From: Prinsepia uniflora
Taxonomy: Eukaryota > Streptophyta > Magnoliopsida > Rosales > Rosaceae
NCBI GenBank assembly: GCA_032719365.1
Contig: CM064872.1
Coordinates: 53,248,891-53,312,890, forward strand
Length of the DNA: 64,000 nt
Direction of reading: 5' to 3'
Shown: positions 46,330 to 59,198 of the stretch, piece after piece
Layout: the number at the start of each line of letters is the position of its first letter
Position numbering within the stretch: the first letter of the stretch is position 1
Notes under the pieces: model-generated
What the model saw: only the letters and a program-made list of their open reading frames with translations
What the model was told of the DNA's origin: nothing
Database searches by the model: none
Position numbers and translations under genes: made by a program

Positions 46330-47030
46330 CTGCTGCTCGGTGCGAGTCTCGACAACTGTGGCTTGGTTGCTGGGAGGTGAGCACACAGCGCAGAATTCAC
46401 CACGCGTGCAGTGTGGATTGGAGAGGCAGGACTTGTCTGGACAAAAAGTTGGCGTGGCAGCTTTTGTCTGCTGGTGTCTTGAGGAAAGGTACGAGACTTA
46501 ATGTGGGCGCAGGAGAAAGATCAGGCGGGCGGGCCAGGATGGTGGGCTCCGCTTTCCAAACTGCAGACAAAACCTTTTAGGGCGGAACAGCTGCAAACAG
46601 AAAGCTCTACGTGTCACCTGTTGGGTCAGGCTGCGAACAGAATGGGCTCCTTGCGTTTGGAGCAGTCCAGCTCCCTCTTTTTTTTCTTTTACTTTATATA
46701 TTTTTCATATATACTTTAGGTGTTCTACTTATTGTTATTTACATGTCTTAAATATATATATTTTGTAGACATTTGACGTTTTTTGCAGGTATATTTATAT
46801 ACGTGTTTAATACGTACATAGATATATTAATATATTAAAATATGTATTTATTATATTAATGTGTTTGATAATAGCATACGTATTTCGAATAATTATTTGG
46901 GTATGTATTCAAGTGCGTATATATGTGGTATATATCTTTCAGAAACTAATAAATTCGGTCCTTTATTATAGGTGGACACTTTTGCTCATTTCGAGAGTTT
47001 GGGACATCCGTTGGCCACAATTCAAGCGGT
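46330..47030. other. Flank between Cassandra and the antisense gene remnant
   Basis: It resumes the sequence interrupted by Cassandra, then becomes AT-rich with ATATAT patches (46690-46960). Probably LTR and promoter-side sequence of the second Tat element. No ORF supported. Confidence 0.4.
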
Positions 47031-48820
47031 GATCTTTTGATTTGTTTAAGGCAGTAATTTCAAGATGCGTCAAGTTGCACTTCTCGAGAGACCTAGCAAG
47101 CTCGCATTGTGGGAGCAGGGTGGCTCACGTAGTCAGATTCCATTCCGAGGGAAGGATAAGGACTTTGCAGGACTGGAAGATTTCCAGGCGTGAAAGATCC
47201 GCTACAAACATGTGTTTCCAGAAGGGGTACTTACGAAACATGTTCCTCCCAGAAAGCTCCAAAGAATAGCAGAGGAGGAAATATAAAGTCCAACAGATGG
47301 ACCAAATTCCACCCTTTGATTGTCAGCTGGGGATTCAAATTCCCGTTTTCGAAGTTTTTCTCCGGGATTCTTAGTTAGATGGGTTGCTCACCTGCTCAGC
47401 TAGACGTTGACTCTTACAGACACGTCATGTGTTTTGAGAAGGTGAACGAGTTTTTTAAACTGGAGCTTACTGACGAGGAATTTTGGCATTGCTACACCTG
47501 ATAGGCTCTCTGGTGGAAGTCTTACACAGGTCGTCCCCAAAGTTGAGTTGTTCGTGAACACTGTATTCACCGACGGGGCATATAGGCAGAGATGCTTTGA
47601 GGTGGGTGGCACATGGGATCGCAACTGTAGTGGAAATGTAAGGATTGCATCTCGGTTCCGTACTTGCGATGATCTGTACTCAGATTTTGAGAGTCATCCT
47701 GACCTTCCGAAGATTGACAGAGCCCTGAAGATTCCGCCAGAGTTTCGCGAGATGAGCTGCCAACTTTGCCCGTCCAGAGATTCTGATGGCGGAAGACCTC
47801 CTGCTAGTATAGTTAAGGAATAGTTAAGTGCTCTGTTACGTCTGAAGAGAGCTGTAATCCAGAAGAAGAACCATAGAGAAGGACTTGCTGCACCCCCGAG
47901 AGGAAATTAGGTCCTGAAATGCACTCTCAGGATGGCCCGGACTCCACACCCTGCCAAGCTAGCCCAACAGGATCATCTAGTAAACGCAGAGCCTCAGATG
48001 GTCCTTCAGAGCAAGCGGCGGATCCTTCCAAGAAGCTGAAGGTTGTCTCTACTTCCCCTGAAGTGATTGAAGCTCTTCGAGATGATGGTTCATAACGTCT
48101 AGTGGAAAGGGCAAAACTAACTTCTAGAACTGTGGACATAAAAATTGCTCCTGAGCCTGCGAAAACTGCGAAGGTAGTACCACTTGATGCCTACGACAAA
48201 GTTGTTAGAGAACTCAGGATTGCCAAAGTTGGGGCTCACAAGTTGGTTAACATATTTCGCGGGCAGGCTGGCTTGGATGAGGAGAATAAGCGAATGAAAT
48301 CAGAGTGCATTCTCCTTCGAGAGGGTCACGACCATTCCAAAAGAAACAACAATACCTTGGTGGGTAGAATTCGTTCATTAGAGAACAAAATGTGTGAGCT
48401 GGAGACTAGTCACGCCGAAAAGCTGTTGGTAGAGAGTGAACGAGACACTGCCCTTAACGAGTCTGCCTTGCTGCGTGGGCGCTTGCATAAATTGGAAGAA
48501 AAAGTCAAACTCCTGAAAGCTGAAATCCAAAATCTGAAAGCTGATTGCTTGCTACCACCACATGCCCCAAAACATTGTACTTCAAGGAAAATGAAGTACA
48601 AAAGTTGGGTACGGAGAGCCGGAGCGGGATCACTACCAAAGAGCAGGAGCTTGAACTAGAGGTGGAGCCCGAGGCTGAACCTGAGCCTAAGGACGAGGCT
48701 AAGAAAGCAGATGTTCCTGAAACCGACGAGTCACCTTTTGACGACATTTCCATACTTTTCGCAGAAGAGTGGGCAGAGCTTCGAAGAACCATGGGCTGTG
48801 AAGACTTGCATCCATAGTTT
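47030..48820 (+). pseudogene. Degraded antisense gene of the second Tat element (coiled coil, acidic tail)
   Basis: It lies on the plus strand, opposite to the pol remnants at 56-63 kb, in the place where the first Tat element has its antisense gene. Recognisable parts are an N-terminal patch (RWTKFHPLIVSWGF, about 47300-47345), a Pro/Ser/Lys middle, a clear coiled coil in the open frame 48102-48659 (RIRSLENKMCELE, LHKLEEKVKLLKAEI), and after a frameshift an acidic tail (48545-48817; EVEPEAEPEPKDEA, FAEEWAEL) ending at 48817. An AATAAA-type site follows at about 48917. Several stops and frameshifts are present. Homology to the 5899-8546 gene is by layout, not by residue identity. Confidence 0.6.
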
Positions 48821-49115
48821 CTTTACATGTGTATGTTGACTATTGCATTTTCATTTTTGTATTGAATAACTAGTTTGAGCAATCGAGATGTGATTAGCCA
48901 ACCATTCTTCAAATGAATAAATGAAAACAATATTTATGAAGAATTTTGTTCTCCCTGTTCTTTGTCAAATTCTTCCAACTATTTGATGTATCCCAAACTT
49001 ATTTGTTCATCAAATGCCCCCCGTTGTAGCCATGGGCGTCCAATGTTGGGGTTTAGCTAACTTTGTTAGCATTTGCATTGGTGTTGCCTTCAAGGAAGGG
49101 CTTGTTCTTCTTAAG
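48821..49115. other. 3' flank of the antisense gene remnant
   Basis: Poly(A)-signal-like aatgaataaatgaaaac near 48912, then a short spacer leading into the 24-bp repeat array. No ORF. Confidence 0.45.
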
Positions 49116-49181
49116 AGAAGGCTTGAAGTGCTTCCATGAGGAAGACTTGGGATGCTTCCAAGAGGAAGGCTTGGGGTGCGT
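49116..49181. repeat. 24-bp tandem array, left part
   Basis: Nearly three units of a 24-bp repeat of the type aggcttgaagtgcttcc(n)7, cut by the LTR element that starts at 49182. It continues at 56044. Confidence 0.8.
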
Positions 49182-49561
49182 TGACAGGACCCATCCCAAT
49201 CCCCCCGGGATTAGTGCGGGATGACCCTGCTCCCGTCTGACACGAAGTGTCAGACAAGGGATATTTCGGACCTTTGCCCTCCCGGGCTATCAGAGTACGC
49301 CAGGATCCGGAGGAGGCATGTGATATCTCGATCTTTGCTACAGTCCACATCCGATGTCAAGATCAATGTCCGCAGACCACTGACCCTACCCGAGGTAATA
49401 GTAATCATAGCCTTCCTGAGAGTAAGGAACCCAACTGGGGGTGACTCCACTCAGTCGGTGCTCCGTGACTACTCCGGGGTCCACCCAGGCCAACGACCCT
49501 CCCCGGAGGAGATAGTAGAACATGTAAAGGAAGGTAGACGAACATATATATACATAACATA

Positions 49562-49770
49562 AACATTCATGACCGGTTCCCCTGAACCGTCATGAATCCA
49601 TAATACCCATAATCAGGTAACATGCCGGTTCCCATAAACCGTCATGTACCGTAATAACCAACAAGGGTTCATGCCGGTTCCCATAAACCGTCATGAACCA
49701 TGATACCATATTAAGAGTTCATGCCGGTTCCCATAAACCGTCATGAACCGGGAAATCCATTTAAGGTTCC
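49562..49770. repeat. Four tandem units of about 50 bp in the LTR
   Basis: Units contain catgccggttcccataaacc and gtcatgaacc with variable spacers; the first unit is diverged. They lie in the segment that the right LTR lacks. Confidence 0.8.
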
Positions 49771-51611
49771 CTGACCTGAAATCAAAACCGTAAAGTGACT
49801 GGGTCTCGTACCCGAACATAGGACACCAACTGGGCACCGTGCCCGGAATCTGAGGTCATATGCCCGAGACAAAACCAAATGGGTCTCGGTCTCATACCCG
49901 AGTTTATCATTTTGAAATCCAAATTCAGTTCATTTAAATCAATAAAGAAATACAGACCCGTATAAGCACCGTATAAGGCCGAAACCTCGAAATACGTGCT
50001 TATACGTAACCACATACAAATGCACCCATGGCATCATCAAACAAGTAATAAAACATATAATAAACATTTATGCATGCACCAATTTAGAAAACAAGGTCCA
50101 CTCACAGACCGTCCGAGCTGCCGCCTCGATTTGCGTGCCATACAGCTCCCCGAGCCGATCACCGTCACCGGGACTCCCAAACCTGTCCAAATCGTAATAG
50201 AAGGTTACTAACTACTTAATTAACATCCTACCAAAGCCCCGTAATTTTAACTATTTTTAATCCCGAACCTAAACCTTCCGATGCCCCGAAACATATCGAG
50301 ACGGTGTCCGATCGACACGAAACCAGTCCCAAAATGTTCGTTACATCGAATAGAAGATTTCGCATGTTGGAACCTTCTTCAAATTCCTCCCCACGCGCCC
50401 ACACGCGCCGCCTGAAGTGGCTGCGCGTGGGAGCCACGCGCCGCTACAGTGCATCTTCTTCCTTCGATCGAACCGGTCCGAACCGACCGGTCCGGTCCGA
50501 CCCCTGCAACTGGACCGGCGTAACCGGTCCAGGTCTCCGACGCCCTCATTTCTCATCCGTTTTCCTCCATTTCAATCCCTAAATTCATCTTTTAATCTTT
50601 CCTATCATTCCCAATTAACCAAACTAGCTAAAACACCCAAAATCCTAACGGTTCAAAATGGACCTCACGGTCCCTGTTTTTCCGATCATCCCACACGGCT
50701 GCTCAGCCGTTCCTAACCACCAAAACCTCACTAATCACCCCCTGGCAACCTAAATAATCCATCCTACTCATCCAAATCGACCCATAACCACAGAAATGAA
50801 AAATGGATTGAAATCGGTTAAAACCGATACCTTTCGGGCTTCACGGCTCCACCGTCCACGGCGGCGTGCCCTTGGCCGGCCACCAGCATCCACACATCCT
50901 CTCCTCACTCTCTGGTCCTCTGTCATGATCATAAGGTGAGGGTTGGATGTTTGGGTCGCACAGATGAGAGGAATGGGGTCGGGAAAATAGTTGGAGGAAA
51001 ATGGAAAAATGGATGCACGGTTGAGTGTTTTGGTGCATGAGTGGGTGAGGTTGGCCAATGGATGGGTGACAAGTGTCACTCATCCATTGGGCCTCCATTA
51101 AATATCTGGGCCCACTAGAGACAAAACTGCACTTTTTGTCTCGTAAAACGTGCCGTCGTGAATAGTAACCAGGAACTTCCGTGAACCGTAACTTCGCCGT
51201 CGAACGTCCGAATTCGACGTGCCGCCTGTCTACGGATTCGTATCGTCCTTATCTACGTAACGGTCTTCGGCCCTCGGCCATCGGACCTCCTGGTCAAAAA
51301 GTCAACTTTTGACCTACTATTCACCCAAATTACCAAAATGCCCCTAAACTTCCGAACGTCATAACTTCTTCCTCGAACGTCGGAATTGAACGTGCCACTT
51401 GTCTATGAACTCGTGACGTCACGAACTACGTCACGGTCATCAGTCAAAGTCCATTTGACCGCCCGATTAAAAAGTCAACGTTTTGCCACCATTAGGGGCA
51501 AAACGGTCATTTCGCATCGTTCGTCCGATTTAGCCCAACTAATCACCGATTAACCTCACTAATCGTGATTAGTCACTAATCTAATCTAGGAATTTGGGAC
51601 GGGTCGTTACA

Positions 51612-54355
51612 ACCTTCCCTCCTTAATTAATTTCGTCCTCGAAATTCCAACCGACCTAATCTAACCGTTCTTCCCTCCTTAATTAGTTTCGCTCTCGAAA
51701 CTCCAACTATTCTGATTCCACATCCACCTCGTGGAAGGTAGAATCGACCTCGAAATACGTGTACCCTCGTACACCAACCAACTAGAACAATACTTACTCG
51801 TCTGCAACCAGACGTACCACTAACGCTCATGTCGCCTCGTCTACATTCGACCACGTCGAATAGTAGAAGTCGTACGCTCCGAACTGACACCACCTGTCAG
51901 TATCAGAGGAGCCCAAGTATCCTATGATCGACCCACTTGTCAAATCTACCCTTTCGCTGACATAAACAACTCTACGGTTCCTTGCTCAACCACTAACTAT
52001 CCTGACGTCTGCTCCCACTGGGAGTCATCAGACCTCACACCATGATCCACGCTGACACCTCCTACAAACTGTCAGTACTTGACAGTTGTCAGTCGCAACT
52101 AATATGACACACGCTCGTGGTTACACTAACCACAAGCATTTCACTCGACCTGTGTGTAACTAGACCTATTAGAAATACCATGACCCAATGCACAGTATCC
52201 AATGTCCAGTCCACGTACAAGACCTTAACTAATCCAATGGTATCGGAACTAAGCCGACTACCAACACGCTCACCAACGTACTACGAGTATAACCTATATA
52301 CCGTCACTAGGCACCACAAGTCTGCCCAGTGTCGTACCTTGAACAACGTGCAAGGTACGTACATCTACCCATCAATCAGCCTACAACCACCTAGGTTGTA
52401 GTCAATCACGTTTCAATTATGGAGTCCATCTGTCCGATCTAGACAAATCAAAACTCCAACCCATTATCTATTTCCAAATCCGAATCCGAAATCATCATTC
52501 CGTAAGCTAGCATTTGGAATAACCATTCCGAACCCAAATCCATAAAGGAAAATCTACAGTCAAGCTCTAGACTCAAATCCTGAATCGTCACCCAGAATCC
52601 GATTCCAAAACCCAAATACAGAAATCCTCTTTCAAGTTCCAAAATCAAATCCTGAATCGTCATCCAGAAATCTGATTCCAAAACCTGAAATATCGTTCAC
52701 GTCTACCTAGACGTACCAAAACCAAACCTATCGGTTACCCACTCAACCGATTACCACCATACGATCGATTGACTTCATAGGGAAGTCAATCCCAACATCA
52801 ACACAACACTAGGTCAGACAAAATCCGACCTCGTCAGACACCTACTCATCGGACAACTACTCAGGTGAGTAATAAGCCATATGGGTTTTACCTCGAAAAG
52901 AAGTTCAGTCCCATCATGCTTCACTCACATCCAAGTAAGAGTAATAAACTCTCCACCTATCTGGATAACCAAATCACGATCCAGATCCAACACTACGTCA
53001 ACCGACCATAGACGTCACGATCGAGGATCATCTCGCCAACCAAAGTCCTAGACCATTTCCCACATCTTAAATAGATTAGTCTACGACGAGACACGCCGAG
53101 ACTGTGGGTTCTCACTTATTACCTCGTATCGATCCTTGTCATTCCACCAAGGCAAAACAAGAATGATCGAATAATCCATCCTACGTGAATGCAAACAACA
53201 CTCGCTGCACTCACCACGTCATGTGACCTAACATCGTCTGCCACCAAGTAGAAAATGAGAAATCTCAGTCACCTAACTTCGATATACTCACTCCACCTGA
53301 TGACCCAAGACAATCACGGGTCCACCAACCAATACACGATTAGTGTACTAGTGGCAACCAACAACATCAATGACATCTACATCCTCTACCACCATCAATT
53401 ATGGTAGAACCTGAGAAGTCACCCAAAACGACTTCGACATACCCGTTACCAATGCGGAAAACCCGCATTCCACTCGTCACCTCATTCGCAACCTCTCGCG
53501 ATTCCGAAGTTCCAACAAGATTGGAAACAACATACCCGGACATCAACCACGTGACCCTGTTAGACTGGTTATGGACCATGCCCATTTACGACCGTATATG
53601 TACATCCAAAAGGATGTCAATTCATCCTAATCTGATGTACCACTCTACTGAAAAGTCACAACAGACCCCTGCTGTGATCTGCAGTCAAATCTCTGCAAAC
53701 CACCATATCTAACCAATTCTGACCAACTCCGGCCAACACTGACCAACTGGTCGCTAGTCCCCCATGACAGTACTCGATCCTCACGTCTCAACTACCGTTG
53801 GATCCTATCCAGTCCGTCACTATCCGTGATTCACTCCCGAACCACAGATACCAATCATAAGCCCATCACGTCGGAGTCACATCCTGACTCGTAACTCACC
53901 TTCATCACAATCACCGGCACCAGCACCAGCACTAGTACCAGTACACCACCTGTCAGCATCAGCACAAAGTGTGCCAATCAGAAAACTCTGGATCTCCGCT
54001 CATACCGAACGATGATCCCGTACCTTTACTCGAATAGGAGAAACTCTGCCTCCTTCGTACCCAACACCTCTGGGTATAGTTACCCTGACAACTCATACGA
54101 GAAGAGGAAACGTCCCCCGTACGTCCCCGTCTCATTCTGCGATCGCACTCAACCGTAACCAAGTCGAATCCAGAATCACTACTCACACATACGCGTTATT
54201 CTCGCACCCCGTACCATCGTCACGACTGACAATCCCATCGTCACAATCGTCACGACAACCTGAGTCTACTCAACCAGATAAAATTCGACTACGTCTATCG
54301 ATAGTAGCGTCTGCCACAACCTCGTGCAGAGATCGAGAAAGGACCACAATAAAGA
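51612..54355. other. Non-coding interior of the gutted element
   Basis: No supportable gene on either strand. The first 100 bp hold two versions of a block (ttccctccttaatta(a/g)tttcg, then ctcgaa) at 51615 and 51671. A stretch at about 52440-52690 resembles the middle of the solo LTR at 59940-60200. Confidence 0.6.
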
Positions 54356-56043
54356 AATCCAAATTCAGTTCATTTAAATCAATAAAGAAATACAGACCCG
54401 TATAAGCACCGTATAAGGTCGAAACCTCGAAATACGTGCTTATACGTAACCACATACAAATGCACCCATGGCATCATCAAACAAGTAATAAAACATATAA
54501 TAAACATTTATGCATGCACCAATTTAGAAAACAAGGTCCACTCACAGACCGTCCGAGCTGCCGCCTCGATTTGCGTGCCATACAGCTCCCCGAGCCGATC
54601 ACCGTCACCGGGACTCCCAAACCTGTCCAAATCGTAATAGAAGGTTACTAACTACTTAATTAACCTCCTACCAAAGCCCCGTAATTTTCCCGTATTTTTA
54701 ACTATTTTTAATCCCGAACCTAAACCTTCCGATGCCCCGAAACATATCGAGACGGTGTCCGATCGACACGAAACCAGTCCCAAAATGTTCGTTACATCGA
54801 ATAGAAGATTTCGCATGTTGGAACCTTCTTCAAATTCCTCCCCACGCGCCAACACGCGCCGCCTGAAGTGGCTGCGCGTGGGAGCCACGCGCCGCTACAG
54901 TGCATCTTCTTCCTTCGATCGAACCGGTCCGACCCCTGCAACTGGACCGGCGTAACCGGTCCAGGTCTCCGACGCCCTCATTTCTCATCCGTTTTCCTCC
55001 ATTTCAATCCCTAAATTCATCTTTTAATCTTTCCTATCATTCCCAATTAACCAAACTAGCTAAAACACCCAAAATCCTAACGGTTCAAAATGGACCTCAC
55101 GGTCCCTGTTTTTCCGATCATCCCACACGGCTGCTCAGCCGTTCCTAACCACCAAAACCTCACTAATCACCCCCTAGCAACCTAAATAATCCATCCTACT
55201 CATCCAAATCGACCCATAACCACAGAAATGAAAAATGGATTGAAATCGGTTAAAACCGATACCTTTCGGGCTTCACGGCTCCACCGTCCACGGCGGCGTG
55301 CCCTTGGCCGGCCACCAGCATCCACACATCCTCTCCTCACTCTCTGGTCCTCTGTCATGATCATAAGGTGAGGGTTGGATGTTTGGGTCGCACAGATGAG
55401 AGGAATGGGGTCGGGAAAATGGTTGGAGGAAAATGGAAAAATGGATGCACAGTTGAGTGTTTTGGTGCATGAGTGGGTGAGGTTGGCCAGTGGATGGGTG
55501 ACAAGTGTCACTCATCCATTGGGCCTCCATTAAATATCTGGGCCCACTAGAGACAAAACTGCACTTTTTGTCTCGTAAAACGTGCCGTCGTGAATAGTAA
55601 CCGGGAACTTCCGTGAACCGTAACTTCGCCGTCGAACGTCCGAATTCGACGTGCCGCCTGTCTACGGATTCGTATCGTCCTTATCTACGTAACGGTCTTC
55701 GGCCCTCGGCCATCGGACCTCCTGGTCAAAAAGTTAACTTTTGACCTACTATTCACCCAAATTACCAAAATGCCCCTAAACTTCCGAACGTCATAACTTC
55801 TTCCTCGAACGTCGGAATTGAACGTGCCACCTGTCTATGAACTCGTGACGTCACGAACTACGTCACGGTCATCAGTCAAAGTCCATTTGACCGCCCGATT
55901 AAAAAGTCAATGTTTTGCCACCATCAGGGGCAAAACGGTCATTTCGCATCGTTCGTCCGATTTAGCCCAACTAATCACCGATTAACCTCACTAATCGTGA
56001 TTAGTCACTAATCTAATCTAGGAATTTGGGACGGGTCGTTACA
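54356..56043 (-). repeat. Truncated right LTR of the gutted element
   Basis: Starts abruptly at the equivalent of left-LTR position 49915 and follows it closely to GTTACA, with a few substitutions and small indels (for example near 54690 and 54925). Confidence 0.88.
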
Positions 56044-56215
56044 TGCTTCCTGAAGGAAGGCTTCAGGTGCTTCTTGGTGGAAGGCTTCAAGTGTTTCCTG
56101 GTGGAAAGCTTTGAGTGCTTCCTGGTGGAAGGCTTTGAGTGCTTCCTGTTGGAAGGCTTTGAGTGCTTCCTGGTGGAAGACTTTGTGTGCTTCCTGGTGG
56201 AAGGCTTTGCAAACA
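56044..56215. repeat. 24-bp tandem array, right part
   Basis: Seven units of 24 bp with consensus tgcttcctggtggaaggctttgag. The minus strand reads an 8-residue repeat close to AFHQEALK. It continues the array at 49116-49181. Confidence 0.9.
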
Positions 56216-56339
56216 ACATGATTAACTTGAGAATGACTTGGTATCTTTATTGATAAGTTGAATAAAACATTCTCAAAAGACAAAGACTATATTTAATACA
56301 CAACTAAAGCTAGTCTAGTTTCTTTGTACTAAACATAGT

Positions 56340-59198
56340 ATTTCCTAAGGTGATGAGCGTTCATGGAACCACTCACCAACTTCCCGTCTATAGTTTCCAA
56401 AGTGTAACTCTTTTTTCCTCCTACTTCGTAGATTCGGTAAGGCTCTTCCCATGGGGACTTGAGTTTTTGAGAGCCAGAACGGCTTGGTGTTGCGAACTTC
56501 TTCTTGAGAACAAGGTCACCAGGGAGGAAGTGCCGGATCCTTGCCTTTTTGTTGTAAGAACTTCAGACCTGTTGTTGGTAGCTGGAGATGCGCTTTACCA
56601 CTTGCTCCTTTAATTCCTCACTGAGGTCAAGAGAAGTCCTTAGAGCTATGGAGTTGACCATTGGATCATCAAGATCAGTAAAAGACGTTGGAACAACAAC
56701 ATGTGGTGGTATGACAGCTCTGGTGTCATACGTAAGAGTGAATGGAGACTCTCCAGTTGCACGACGCAGAGTTGTGAGATAAGCCCATAGCGTGCCATCC
56801 AACTCTTCTTCCCACATGCCTTTTTTATCGTCTAGGCGTTTCTTGATACAGTCGAGGATTGTCTTGTTAGATGCTTCAGCTTGGCCATTACCCTGGGGGT
56901 AATAAGGACTTGAAGTAAAGTGCTTTATCTTCCAAGACTCGAAGAATTCGTTGATTATGGCGCTAGTTAATTGAGTTCCATTGTCCGTTAGGATGACCTT
57001 GAGAAGTCCAAATTGGCAAATAATCTGGTTCCAGATGAACTTTTAAACATCATTTTGGGTTATGTTAGCCAAAGATTTTGCTTCTACCCATTTGGTAAAG
57101 TAGTCGGTGACGATGATTAGATACTTTTTGCTTGGGATTGGTGTGCTTGGAAACGGTCCAACAATATCAATTCCCCATTGCATGAATGGCCAAGGGCTCG
57201 TCTGTGCATGCAACTCTTCCGGTGGGCCCAACTAGTTTGGTTTGAACCTTTGGCATTTGTCGCATTTCTGGGCATATTGCAAAGCTTCCTGGCACAGAGT
57301 TGGCTAGTAAAATCCTGCACTAAGCGTCTTTTGAACAAGCGACCTTCCACCAGAATGATTCCCACAATATCCTTCATGAATTTTAGCCAAGACTTTCAAT
57401 GTTTCAGGATGCTTCAAACATAGCAAGTTTGGCCCTGTGAAGCTTTTTCAAAAAATTCGGCCCCTATCAACATAGTATCGTGCATCCTTCATCTGGATTT
57501 TGCGGGCTTCTAATCGTTCATCAGGCAATAAGCCATGCTCTAGGTAGTTGATAAAAGGATCCTGCCAACTCGGAGATGAATCAAGTTGCCTTACTTCAAT
57601 CTCCTTAACATCAATGCTTCGCTGCTCGAGATACTCAATCCGGATTGAGCGCTTGAATCGGTAGTCAAGTGATGACGCTAGATTTGCCAACGCATTTGCT
57701 TGTGCATTTTCGGCTCGTGGAAGTTCATGAAAAGTGAAAACCGAGAAAAAAGCAAGCATTTACTGGACCTTCTTGTTATATCTGAGCAACCTTGCATCAC
57801 GCACAACATATTCACCGATCGATTGGTTAGTGATCAACTGTGAATCCGGATGAATAACGAGTTTTTTGACGCCCAAATCCTTGGCAAGTGTAAGCCCACA
57901 AATCAAAGCTTCATACTCTGCTTCATTATTAGAGGCTTTGAATCCAAACTATACTGCTTGTTCCATTATTGAGCCATCATAAGTGATGAGAACAATCCCC
58001 GCTCCTAGCCCCCTATGATTCGAGAAACCATCAAAAAAGAGCTTCCATAGGAGATTGGAAGTTGAGGGTTGCCGAGAAGAGGAATTGCCGCCTTGATCTT
58101 GCAATATGGAAGTGCCAGCAGCCCTGGGGGCTTTGCCAAGCTTATTGTCATTGCTTCCTTCCAGTGACGCTAGTGTGAACTCCACAACAAAATCCGCTAA
58201 GGTTTGGCATTTGACAGCTGTTCGTGGACGATAGAGCAAATCATGCTGACTCAACTCTATGGCCCATTTTATTACTCGTGTTGATGCATCAGGTGCATGA
58301 AGTAACAAACGGAGTGGATATTCAGTCATGACGATTACCCGATGAGCTTGAAAGTAAGGCCTCAACTTCTTTATGGTAACTAGTAATGCCAGAATCAGCT
58401 TTTCGAACTTCGGATATCGTGTCTCAGCATCAAGGAGGGCTTTGGATGTGTAGAATACAGGCAGTTGAATCCCATTCTCTTCCTGGATAAGTGCAGAGCT
58501 TACAACAACATCAGAGACCCATAGAACAGGTCCTCGTTATCTTTGGGTTTTGATAGCAGCGGTGGAGACGTCAAGTAGGCCTTGAGATCTTAAAACGCTT
58601 TCTCACAACCTTCATCCCACTTATTTCTGGATGCCTTCTTTACCGCTTGGAAGAAAGGTCGGAACCGGTCGGTTGACTTGGACAGGAACCTGTTCAAACT
58701 GCAGCTCGTTTAGTGAGACTTTGAATCTCTTTCAGACTTGATGAGGACTTCATCTCGAGAATTGCCTTGATTTGCTTTGGATTTGCTTCGATCCCACTTT
58801 GAGTCACGAGGTAACCCAAGAACTTCCATGCTGATATCCCGAAAGTACATTTCAGAGGGTTGAGCTTCATTTTGTACTTCTTCAGCAAGTTGAAGGTCTC
58901 TCGCAGGTTAGTGATATGATCCCTTCTTTTTTCTCCTTTGACCATGATGTCATCCACATAGACCTCTATGGTTTTGCCGATGAGATCTTTGAATATCCAA
59001 TTGATAATTCTCTGGTATGTTGCACCCCCATTCTTGAGACCAAACTACATTACCTTGTAGCAGTACACACCTCGGTCGAAGACGAAGGCAGTTTTGTCCT
59101 TGTCTTTTTCATGCATGAAAATCTGATTATAGCCCCGAGTATGCATCTAGGAAGTTTAGAAGCTCATTTCCTGCAGTAGAGTTCACTAAGAGATCGAT
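56340..59198 (-). pseudogene. pol: Second Tat element: RT palm, RNase H domains, integrase (broken)
   Basis: Reading minus from 59198: RT palm pieces lead to VDDIMVK (58957) and FGISAWKFLGYL. RNase H follows, and the second RNase H-like domain has LFFDGF, NNEAEYEAL and HPDSQLIT (58030-57830). Integrase runs 57480-56345 with the zinc finger (GNHSGGRS, CDKCQRF) and catalytic Asp, Asp and Glu kept in WGIDIVGPFP, LTDNGTQL and QAEASNK. From about 58365 to 56345 the signal stays largely in one frame, broken by several stop codons. Older and more decayed than the first Tat element, although its integrase catalytic triad is still readable. Confidence 0.85.

Larger units (their letters stand above)
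49182..56043 (-). mobile_element. Gutted chromovirus-family LTR element (no gag-pol)
   Basis: Left LTR 49182-51611 (2430 bp; TGACAGGACCCATCCC...GTTACA). The right LTR is 54356-56043 only, lacking the first 733 bp. Flanks TGCGT/TGCTT differ at one base, but the target is itself repetitive. On the minus strand a purine tract AGGAGGGAAGGT sits right next to the left LTR (51612-51623). The interior (51612-54355) is C/A-rich with no gag, protease, RT or integrase motif, and no primer site is seen before the right LTR. Either a non-autonomous derivative or the product of a large deletion. Confidence 0.8.

Noticed and set aside
45728..46501. 257-codon plus-strand frame
   Set aside because: Reads through both Cassandra LTRs; the repeated peptide comes from the duplicated LTR, not from a gene.
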